Position numbers and translations under genes: made by a program | NCBI GenBank assembly: GCA_964497585.1 | Contig: CAZCDS010000004.1 | Location: forward strand, 1-64,000 | Direction: 5' to 3' | Length of the DNA: 64,000 nucleotides | DNA from: CAZCDS01 sp964497585 | GTDB lineage: Bacteria; Desulfobacterota; Desulfomonilia; Desulfomonilales; Desulfomonilaceae | Part shown: in pieces, positions 36,246-43,219 of the stretch | How the letters are laid out: every line of letters begins with the position of its first letter | How positions within the stretch are numbered: position 1 is the first letter of the stretch | The notes under the pieces: generated by a model | What the model was told of the DNA's origin: nothing | What the model saw: only the letters and a program-made list of their open reading frames with translations | Databases searched by the model: none

Positions 36246-36503
36246 GTGACCACCGTCGAACTTACGAAAGAAGAGACGAAAGTCTTGCAGGAGATACTCG
36301 AAAGCTGTCTTTCGGAGGTGCAGCTTGAGTGCGGAGACATCACAACACAAGGCTTTCGGGAAGAGTTGCAGATGAAAGAAACCTTCATAAGAAGTATGCT
36401 TGGCCGTCTCACCGCCGGCGACGTTGAGGATTTCCTTTCTGACGGAAACTGTTGCCCTGCTATCTGCTGCCCAAGCAAACAGTTTCACCGCTGGCGGCAT
36501 TGA
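36246..36503 (+). CDS. Small helical protein, 85 residues
   Basis: The N-terminal part reads VELTKEETKVLQEILESCLSEV, then a second helix (FREELQMKETFIRSMLGRL). Small proteins with an LTxEExxxLxxxLESxLSEL opening are common next to stress genes. No catalytic residues are visible. The GTG at 36246 with GGAG upstream is preferred over the ATG at 36225, because the sigma-54 transcript would start just before that ATG. The cysteine-rich end (GNCCPAICCP) is unusual for the type and may come from a late frameshift. Confidence 0.65.
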   Translation: MTTVELTKEETKVLQEILESCLSEVQLECGDITTQGFREELQMKETFIRSMLGRLTAGDVEDFLSDGNCCPAICCPSKQFHRWRH

Positions 36504-36598
36504 GGAGTTCCTTCAGTTCGTCGCCAGATCATCTACCGGCTAGCAGCTGCATACGATACTTGGAAGGCGCCAAGCTCTCGGCACAGGGCAGACAGTCA

Positions 36599-36859
36599 AT
36601 GATTCCGAAGAAGATACTTTTGGGCACCGACTTCTCAGAAAATTCGCACGCGGCTGGAGACTACGCCGCTGAATATTCGAGCGATAACTGTAAGGTGGAG
36701 CCTGTGGAACTCGGAACCGTGCCCTTAGGCATAGCGAGTGTGCCTTTTCTGGTACCAGGCCTGCGAAGCGACCCGAATTTAATTGTCGGTACTATTGATG
36801 TTCAAGAGGGCCGTGGATCGGATTCCACGGCCACGCAGGAGGCAGCCAAATGTTGGTAA
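36599..36859 (+). pseudogene. Truncated universal stress protein
   Basis: The first 25 residues (KKILLGTDFSENSHAAGDYAAEYS) are an excellent UspA start, with the ATP-loop aspartate. After that the sequence no longer resembles UspA, the GxxGH...GSV nucleotide-binding part is absent, and the frame stops 10 bp into the CBS gene. It is likely a decayed Usp gene. In a related arrangement at 40080 the Usp domain is fused to the end of a CBS-ACT protein. Confidence 0.65.
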
Positions 36860-37536
36860 ATGACTGGATGAGCGCACCCGTGATTACCGTGGATATTCAT
36901 GACAGCATGAACAAGGCCGTCAACTTGATGACAGAGCACAATATAGGCATGTTGCCGGTTCTGGAGAACGGCAAGCTTGTAGGTATAGTAACGGTTCGCG
37001 ACCTCAAGCAGGCCGCCCCTTCCTCTGTCGCTCTTTTCGAAATCAAGCACATTCTCTATCATTTGACTCGGGTGAAGATGGAAGGGATCATGACTCGTCA
37101 TCCCATCACCGTCCGCTCCGACACCACCATGGAGGAAACTGCCGAAATACTCCTTGAGAATAACATCTCGGGCTGTCCCGTGCTCGACCATCAGGACGAA
37201 CTTGTCGGCATCGTCACGAAAAACGACATTTTCAGAGCCATGCTGTCCGTCAGCGGTATACCGAAGAAAGGTATTCAGTTCGGTCTTCTCGTGGAGGACC
37301 GGCCGGGCGCGATAAAGGAACTCATTGATCTCATCCGTGAACATCATGGCCGTCTGATAAGCATCCTGACTACATACGAGAAGGCGCCGCAGGGGTACCG
37401 ACACGCGTATATTCGCGCGTTTAACGTTGATCGTGAGCAATTGACTCAACTGAAACAGGCCCTCGAGGAAAAGGCAAACCTGGAGTACATGGTCGATCTC
37501 AGGGAAGGCACGAGAGAGACCTATGCGAGCTCTTAG
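36850..37536 (+). CDS. CBS-pair plus ACT-domain regulator
   Basis: A 228-residue soluble protein. Two CBS motifs (about 1-60 with GMLPVLENGKLVGIVTVRDL, and about 78-130 with GCPVLDHQDELVGIVTKNDI) form one adenosine-nucleotide site. An ACT-like domain follows (about 140-215, with FGLLVEDRPGAIKELIDLIREHHGRLISI). CBS pairs bind AMP, ATP or similar ligands, and ACT domains bind amino acids, so it is probably a metabolite sensor. The first 215 residues are closely similar to the protein at 40080. It overlaps the decayed Usp gene by 10 bp and precedes the ankyrin gene. Confidence 0.92.
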   Translation: MLVNDWMSAPVITVDIHDSMNKAVNLMTEHNIGMLPVLENGKLVGIVTVRDLKQAAPSSVALFEIKHILYHLTRVKMEGIMTRHPITVRSDTTMEETAEILLENNISGCPVLDHQDELVGIVTKNDIFRAMLSVSGIPKKGIQFGLLVEDRPGAIKELIDLIREHHGRLISILTTYEKAPQGYRHAYIRAFNVDREQLTQLKQALEEKANLEYMVDLREGTRETYASS

Positions 37537-37599
37537 GTGCTCTGCCTTGTATCCGGCGGATCTATACATACGCGTGAGAGCGTTACAGGAGATCAGAAA

Positions 37600-38208
37600 A
37601 TGGAAGACAAAGTATTGGCTGCTGCCAAAGAAGGAAATACAGGTGAGCTTCGCGCGCTCCTCAGCTCGGGCGCTTCTCCCGAAGCGAGGGGTGAGATGGG
37701 GTGGACCCCCCTCATGTGGGCGGCTGCCATGGGATTCACCGAAGCGGCGAAAATCCTCCTGGAAGAAGGTGCGGATACGGAAGCTCGGGATCAGTATTGG
37801 GCCACTGCGTTGATGAAAGCATGCCGGCGTGGGTATGCGGAAATGGCAGAGCTTCTCATCGAGTACGGCGCTGAAGTTGACGCGAAGGATGAGTATGGTT
37901 GGACATCTCTTATGCGAGCCGCGCGATGCGGCAATGACAAGGTGATCAAAGTCCTTCTCTCTCGAGGAGCCGATACGGAAGCGGCCGACCAGTATGGGGC
38001 CACTGCTCTGATCATAGCCGCAGCCGACGGCCGCTATTCAACGGTGAAAACCCTTCTGGAGGGTGGCGCTGATGTTCGCGCCCGAGACAAGAATGGGTGG
38101 ACCGCATTGTTGTGGGCTCATTCCGCGAGACACGCGGACGTGAAGGAGCTTTTGAAGGATTTTGAGGCCACGTCGCCCATCGGCCGGAAAACCGCCGCTC
38201 GCCCGTAG
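37600..38208 (+). CDS. Ankyrin-repeat protein, second copy
   Basis: A 202-residue protein made almost entirely of about six ankyrin repeats of 33 residues. The repeats are very regular: GWTPLMWAAAMGFTEAAKIL, ATALMKACRRGYAEMAELL, GWTSLMRAARCGNDKVIKVL, ATALIIAAADGRYSTVKTL and GWTALLWAHSARHADVKEL. ATG at 37600 is chosen because AGGAG lies 9 nt upstream; a frame from 37537 adds residues not of this type. It is probably cytoplasmic and a protein-interaction partner for a neighbour, such as the CBS-ACT or GNAT protein. Confidence 0.92.
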   Translation: MEDKVLAAAKEGNTGELRALLSSGASPEARGEMGWTPLMWAAAMGFTEAAKILLEEGADTEARDQYWATALMKACRRGYAEMAELLIEYGAEVDAKDEYGWTSLMRAARCGNDKVIKVLLSRGADTEAADQYGATALIIAAADGRYSTVKTLLEGGADVRARDKNGWTALLWAHSARHADVKELLKDFEATSPIGRKTAARP

Positions 38209-38319
38209 CTGGAGCATCATGACCTCCACAGCGGAGATGAGTTCTCGACATGCCCAATGTCGGGCTCCGGGAAAAAGGTGCTGCTGTCATGGCAATGCCG
38301 ATTTCCAAGGGGTGAACCA

Positions 38320-38946
38320 ATGAAGCACATATCCCGTACGCGAAGGTCCAGAAGGCTCCGGTATGTTGGAGATCGCTTCAACTACCCGGGCTCATTCGGC
38401 TTGTTGGAATCGCCATATCCCAGCCAGCAAGAGAAACGCTTCTTCACCAATGACGGTGCCTTGCTCTTGATACGCCCGATCAAACCCGATGACGCGGCGC
38501 TGCTGGTTGAGTTCTTTAATTGCCTGTCGGTACAGACTATCTTCTACCGGTTCCTGACTTATCTCAAGAGTCTCCCTCCCGAGTGGATAGAGCATTTCAC
38601 TCGCATCGATTACGATCGTGACATGGCGCTTGTGGCAGTAAAGAAATTTGGTTTAGAGGAAATGATTTTGGGAGTCTGCCGGATTATGAGGTGCCCGGGG
38701 TCCACCAGAGGCGAGGTTGCGGTCGTGGTAGGCGATCAGTGGCAAGGAAACGGCATTGCATCAGCCCTCCTGAAGCAATGCATCCGGATCGCAGGAGAAC
38801 TTGGGATGCGTTCACTCTGGGGACTGGTCTCGACAGAGAACAGCAAGGCCCGCGCCCTTGGCGAGAAGTTCGGATTTCAGGCGAAGTCCTATTCTGAACT
38901 GGGAACTACCGAATTGGAGATGATACTCGATGAGGCTGACGCCTGA
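38320..38946 (+). CDS. GNAT-family (protein) acetyltransferase
   Basis: A 208-residue GNAT protein. The N-terminal part reads LLIRPIKPDDAALLVEFFNCLS and YDRDMALVAV. The acetyl-CoA loop is VVGDQWQGNGIASALLKQC (Q/R-x-x-G-x-G/A). This order matches the GNAT domain found alone, or fused to NDP-forming acyl-CoA synthetases, as in bacterial lysine acetyltransferases of the Pat type. AAGGGG lies 9 nt before the ATG at 38320. It follows the ankyrin gene and precedes the Usp gene, in keeping with protein acetylation under stress. The target is unknown. Confidence 0.88.
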   Translation: MKHISRTRRSRRLRYVGDRFNYPGSFGLLESPYPSQQEKRFFTNDGALLLIRPIKPDDAALLVEFFNCLSVQTIFYRFLTYLKSLPPEWIEHFTRIDYDRDMALVAVKKFGLEEMILGVCRIMRCPGSTRGEVAVVVGDQWQGNGIASALLKQCIRIAGELGMRSLWGLVSTENSKARALGEKFGFQAKSYSELGTTELEMILDEADA

Positions 38947-38973
38947 CATTTCCCATTCGGATCATGGTGCGAT

Positions 38974-39153
38974 ATGACGGGAACCATCAAACTCTCGCGA
39001 TTCGCAAGGCGCCATACGAAACTACCTGTGGAGCTTCCCCTTGAAATTCCGCAGTGGTTGCCGGAGGCTTACCTTAACCAAATATTCTATAAACCACCTC
39101 TGGTTAAAGCAACAGGGTTCGTTGTCGGTTACGAAACTTGGAGGTTACTATGA
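38974..39153 (+). CDS. Possible small ORF, coupled to Usp gene
   Basis: A 59-residue frame (MTGTIKLSRFARRHTK ... GFVVGYETWRLL) whose stop overlaps the Usp start by ATGA. The overlap suggests translational coupling, but there is no good ribosome binding site and no family match, so it may be chance. Confidence 0.3.
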   Translation: MTGTIKLSRFARRHTKLPVELPLEIPQWLPEAYLNQIFYKPPLVKATGFVVGYETWRLL

Positions 39154-39599
39154 TGGACGACCGAGCTATTGTCTTCTGCACCGATTTCTCCCAAAGTTCA
39201 CGAGCTGCCGGCCAGTATGCGATCGATCTTGCAAAGGCCTTTGGAGTGCCTCTCATCATCATTCACGTGCTGGATTCCTGGGCGGGATTTCCAGCATATG
39301 AGGACAGCGTGCCGGGGGAACTGCAAAATGTGGTACGAGCTATGGAAGAAGAAGCCAAACTCAAACTGAAATCTCTGGCAAAGGAATTTCAGAAAGAGGT
39401 GGGCAACGTGGCAACTCAGTGCAGGACAGGGGTTCCTGCTGAGGAGATCGTGGCCGCTGCTGACGATGAGTCTGCACAACTCATTGTCATGGGAACGCAT
39501 GGATGGACAGGAGTTAAGCATCTGTTGCTGGGAAGCGTTGCCGAGAAAGTACTGAGAATGGCCAACTGTCCTGTGCTGGTCGTGCGGAGCCCACCCTAA
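39150..39599 (+). CDS. Universal stress protein (UspA family)
   Basis: A 149-residue single-domain Usp. The N-terminus is IVFCTDFSQSSRAAGQYAIDLA. The nucleotide-binding motif GTHGWTGVKHLLLGSVAEKVLRMANCPVLVVR is complete (G-x2-G-x9-GSVA). This means it probably binds ATP. GGAGG precedes the ATG at 39150, and an adjacent ATG at 39153 is also possible. It is the intact counterpart of the broken Usp gene at 36599, and related to the C-terminal domain of the 40080 protein. Confidence 0.95.
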   Translation: MMDDRAIVFCTDFSQSSRAAGQYAIDLAKAFGVPLIIIHVLDSWAGFPAYEDSVPGELQNVVRAMEEEAKLKLKSLAKEFQKEVGNVATQCRTGVPAEEIVAAADDESAQLIVMGTHGWTGVKHLLLGSVAEKVLRMANCPVLVVRSPP

Positions 39600-39858
39600 G
39601 CCGCCACCTGACTTCCGATCAGTTGTGCCTTCCAACCAGGCGTCCGGGAGGTCTGGGGTAACACCGGATCGTCATCCAAATAGTAAGATGCAGGCGTGAA
39701 AGGCCGGCGGATCCCCAGGGCTTCATGCGATCTCAATTGCCACGGGGGAGAGGCTCAGCCGGCCCGTCGCACCCCGAACTTCCTCCGTTGACCGCGCCTT
39801 GCCATGAGAGTCCCTCTGAGGGCGATTTCCTGTCAATGGGAATTCCGTTCCGCCAAGG

Positions 39859-39875
39859 CTTTACATTATGTAAAG
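39859..39875. promoter_or_regulatory. 17-bp perfect palindrome, likely activator site
   Basis: CTTTACAT-T-ATGTAAAG, both arms identical over 8 bp. It lies 126 bp before the sigma-54 element at 40001, a normal enhancer distance. It could bind the NtrC-type regulator, or a dimeric repressor. Confidence 0.55.
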
Positions 39876-40000
39876 AAATCCGACACTGAAGGCAAAGGCT
39901 CCCTCATTTCAGGGAAAAGGAATTCTTCGGGGTGATCGTGTGTTCCAGCCAGGATAGAGGCATCAAATTTCCATTTCTCGGACTTTTGGCGAAAAGGCAT

Positions 40001-40016
40001 TGGCACAAAAAATGCA
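40001..40016 (+). promoter_or_regulatory. Sigma-54 promoter of the CBS-ACT-Usp gene
   Basis: TGGCACA-AAAA-ATGCA matches the -24/-12 consensus except for the Y position. It lies 64 bp before the start codon, with the transcript expected to begin near 40027. The 17-bp palindrome lies upstream. Confidence 0.75.
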
Positions 40017-40079
40017 CGGGCATGGAAAAATGGACGCGTAAATCCGCTTGCAGCGCAGCCCGCTAAGAGGAGCCTAACA

Positions 40080-41255
40080 ATGCTGGTCAAATACTGGATG
40101 AAAACTGAGGTGCCTTGGATTGATGTCGATACTTCAATGCAAGAGGCAATAAGCGTTCTGAAGGAAACTCGGGCTGCCCTGCTCCCTGTGATGAAGAATG
40201 GCTGCCTGGTGGGAGTAATCACCGATTCCGATCTGAAACGAGCTTCCGCATCCGATGCAACCGCGCTGGATGTCCATGAGCTGATTTATCTGATTTCCAG
40301 AATCAAAGCGAACTCTGTCATGAGTTCACCTCCTGTGACTGTTCCGCCTGACTACACTCTGGAAGAGACAGCGTCTCGGCTTTCTTCTCATGGCATATCC
40401 GGCGCTCCGGTGGTAGACCAATCCGGAAAGGTTGTCGGGATTATTGCTCAGCAGGAGATCTATGAAGCGTTAACCTCCTTGAGTGGGCTGGCGAGGAGAG
40501 GGATACAGTTGGCACTGCTATTGGAAGACAGGCCGGGATCCATCAAAGTGGTAACGGACGTCATAAGAGGCCACGGAGGCCGGCTGGTGAGCATTCTCAC
40601 TTCCTATGACCGGGTGCCCGAAGGCTATCGACGTGCCTACATTCGGGCATATGCCGTCGATCGCTCCACATTGGCGGAAATGCTCGAAGAGGTCACGCAA
40701 AAGGCCAGGCTCTTGTACATGGTTGATCACAAAACTGACCGACGCGAAATACGGGAAGAGCCTGACTTCGACATGAGAAAGACCGCGCACAAGAAAACAT
40801 CTTCATTGGTTAACGGCGGCAAAATCCTTTTGGCAACCGACTTCTCAGACAATTCAGTCCCTGCCCGGGAGTTGGCCCTCAAATACGCCAAGACCCTTCA
40901 GGCCGACCTTCATATAGTCCACGTCGTGGATACCAGATATGATGGATACCTGGTCTATGGCGCATACCTTGGTGAAGTGAGCCGCAAGATCGAAGAGATG
41001 ATCAACGCATCCATGGAGCAGACCATCAAGGAATGCAAGAAAATATGGGAACGGATTGAATCCCATGTGCTGTTGGGCCGGCCGGAAGCGGAAATTGTAC
41101 GACTTGCCGCAAAAGAGAATGCTCATCTGATCGTCATGGGCACCCACGGATGGACCGGTGTGATACACGCATTGCTCGGAGGTGTGGCGGAAAACGTTGT
41201 GAGACATGCCCGATGTCCCGTCCTGGTCGTACGGCCGCAGACCGCTGCACGCTAG
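40080..41255 (+). CDS. CBS-CBS-ACT-UspA fusion protein
   Basis: A 391-residue soluble protein. Residues 1-130 are a CBS pair (ALLPVMKNGCLVGVITDSDL and GAPVVDQSGKVVGIIAQQEI). Residues about 140-218 are the ACT-like domain (LALLLEDRPGSIKVVTDVIRGHGG). A linker then leads to a full UspA domain (about 247-391), with GGKILLATDFSDNSVPARELAL and GTHGWTGVIHALLGGVAENVVRHARCPVLVVR. Three ligand-binding folds in one chain suggest an integrated adenylate/amino-acid sensor. The first 220 residues are a close duplicate of the 36850 protein. It starts its own transcript from the sigma-54 promoter at 40001. Confidence 0.95.
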   Translation: MLVKYWMKTEVPWIDVDTSMQEAISVLKETRAALLPVMKNGCLVGVITDSDLKRASASDATALDVHELIYLISRIKANSVMSSPPVTVPPDYTLEETASRLSSHGISGAPVVDQSGKVVGIIAQQEIYEALTSLSGLARRGIQLALLLEDRPGSIKVVTDVIRGHGGRLVSILTSYDRVPEGYRRAYIRAYAVDRSTLAEMLEEVTQKARLLYMVDHKTDRREIREEPDFDMRKTAHKKTSSLVNGGKILLATDFSDNSVPARELALKYAKTLQADLHIVHVVDTRYDGYLVYGAYLGEVSRKIEEMINASMEQTIKECKKIWERIESHVLLGRPEAEIVRLAAKENAHLIVMGTHGWTGVIHALLGGVAENVVRHARCPVLVVRPQTAAR

Positions 41256-41399
41256 AGGCGCCGGGGATGGTGTGGAGGGGTTCCTGGTGAATGGTGAGGC
41301 TGGGGCGAGTTCCGGACAAGGGGACCCAACCGGAGGAATCCGGACCGCTTGTCAAGCACGACCTACTGCCGGCTGGAGCAGGATTTAAAAGGGGACGTT

Positions 41400-43037
41400 A
41401 TGGATACTGGGAGACTTGTTTGCGATGCAAACGACGAAGTGCACTTGAGAGACACAGCAGATCGTTCCGAAACGACTTTCAGAGAGTTGGTTGACGAATT
41501 ACCCGACGTAGTCTTTTCCTTGGACGCGGGCGCGACCTTCAATTTCGTCAATAAAAAGGGCGAAGAATTTCTTGGTTGCGCATGCAATGAGATAATTGGA
41601 ACCTCGCTTTCCGATCATGTTAGCCCTGGAGACAGGGAATTGACCAAGACCCTCATGAATCTTGATCCCGACTCGGTATGGGATCAACAGATGACCATTC
41701 TGGACACCGGCGGTAAAGAGAAATACGTGCGAATACGCTGCCAGGGCCGTTTCAACGAGGCCGGCGACTTGGTGGGATTTCAAGGAATAATGCGGGACCG
41801 AACACGGCAGCGAAAATTGGAGCAATCCCTCAGCGAATACCAGGCATCACTCCAAGAATCCGAAACGCGCTATCGAACTCTTGTCGAGAACATACCGGAC
41901 ATGCTGTTTTCGCTCGATGCATCAGGTTGCTTTACATTTCTCAATGTGCAGCTTGCAGACTTCCTCCGTGTAATGCTTCCTGAGCTGCTTGAAAAGCCCC
42001 TGTGGGGCATAGCGGCGCCCGAATACAGATCCCTTGCCAGGACCGTTCTCAGGGTCGAACCGGAAGAAGTGTGGGACCAGGAGATGGCCGTTGTTGACTC
42101 CGACGGCGAGCGGATGTGGGTTCGAATTCGGTCCAAAGCGGTACTCGATGCCGATCTCCGGGTGACCGGTTTTGAAGGAGTGATGCGTGACAGAACCGCC
42201 AGAAAGAGACTTGAAGAGAACCTCAAGACCGCCCGAAAGGAGCTCCTTGCAAAAATCCAGATCATCGACGACCTGTACGAACACATTGTTCAAACGGAAA
42301 AATACAAGGCCATTACGCAGCATACTGCTGAGGTGGCCCACGAATTGAGGCAGCCACTGGCAATCATTGGAGGTTTTGCCCGAAGGATGCTCAATCAGTT
42401 GGAAAGGTGTGAGGAGGCGGATATCGGCAGCCAAAAGGATTGCTTCAATATCATAGCGAGAGAAGTGAAGCGGCTGGAAAGAATCCTGGCAGGTTTTATC
42501 GATTTCACGAACCATCAGGAAGTTCACCTGCAAGAAATCGACCCCCGTGAGCTGATTAAAGAGGTGGTTCACGTCAGCAAAGAACGTTTGAAAGAAAAAG
42601 ATATTGATATTATGATCGATTTCGGTGATGAGGTGGACGAAGTCTACCTCGATCCCGAACGATTCGGTCATGTCATCCGAAATCTGTTGACCAATGCAAT
42701 TGAAGCCGCACCCCGGAACGGCTCGATACAGATCCGAACCGGAGCTTTCATACCGAGTGATAGGGCGCGACAGGCCGGTGACCTGGAATCGGACACATAC
42801 TTCGAGATGAAAATCGTCAATTCGGGCAATCCCATTCCCCAAGAAGAGCTGGGTCAAATCTTCGATCCATTCTATACCACCAAGCCCCACGGCACAGGAC
42901 TGGGACTTACCCTGACCAAACGCATCGTCGAAGAACACAGCGGTTCCATTTCCGTGAAATCGGACGAACAAGGCACCGCGGTCAGCGTCTGGATTCCCCT
43001 GCAGCCCCCCGAGGTGAAGGCGTCCCAACCGGCGTAA
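41400..43037 (+). CDS. Soluble PAS-PAS histidine kinase
   Basis: A 545-residue kinase without membrane segments. Two PAS domains (about 25-140 and 155-270) are repeats of each other: both contain LVE/DELPD-type starts (LPDVVFSLDAGATF; IPDMLFSLDASGCF) and end in GFQGIMRDRT or GFEGVMRDRT. The H-box is H314 in TAEVAHELRQPLAIIGG. The ATPase domain has NLLTNAIEAAP, the G1/G2 pattern (NSGNPIPQEEL, GTGLGLTLTKRIVEEHSGS), and a DPFYTTK F-box. The ATG at 41400 has AGGGGAC upstream. There is no regulator gene beside it. The nearest NtrC-type regulator is 13 kb away and already has a partner kinase. Confidence 0.93.
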   Translation: MDTGRLVCDANDEVHLRDTADRSETTFRELVDELPDVVFSLDAGATFNFVNKKGEEFLGCACNEIIGTSLSDHVSPGDRELTKTLMNLDPDSVWDQQMTILDTGGKEKYVRIRCQGRFNEAGDLVGFQGIMRDRTRQRKLEQSLSEYQASLQESETRYRTLVENIPDMLFSLDASGCFTFLNVQLADFLRVMLPELLEKPLWGIAAPEYRSLARTVLRVEPEEVWDQEMAVVDSDGERMWVRIRSKAVLDADLRVTGFEGVMRDRTARKRLEENLKTARKELLAKIQIIDDLYEHIVQTEKYKAITQHTAEVAHELRQPLAIIGGFARRMLNQLERCEEADIGSQKDCFNIIAREVKRLERILAGFIDFTNHQEVHLQEIDPRELIKEVVHVSKERLKEKDIDIMIDFGDEVDEVYLDPERFGHVIRNLLTNAIEAAPRNGSIQIRTGAFIPSDRARQAGDLESDTYFEMKIVNSGNPIPQEELGQIFDPFYTTKPHGTGLGLTLTKRIVEEHSGSISVKSDEQGTAVSVWIPLQPPEVKASQPA

Positions 43038-43219
43038 GCGCCTATCGTCTCTTCAGAATTCCGCTTGTCCGGGTCTGCAATTCGAGAGCGCCTCGGTGTC
43101 GCCAAGCAAGACCTTCGGTCTCATCTTACACAATGCGTCACCTCGGGACGGTTACACCATGGAGAATCTCTTTCGCATTAACATTTATTACGTGTTCATC
43201 CGAGGTGCTTTGCTCCGCA

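Noticed and set aside
41922..43028. 368-residue minus-strand frame opposite the PAS kinase
   Set aside because: The kinase on the plus strand has full motifs; the antisense frame has none.
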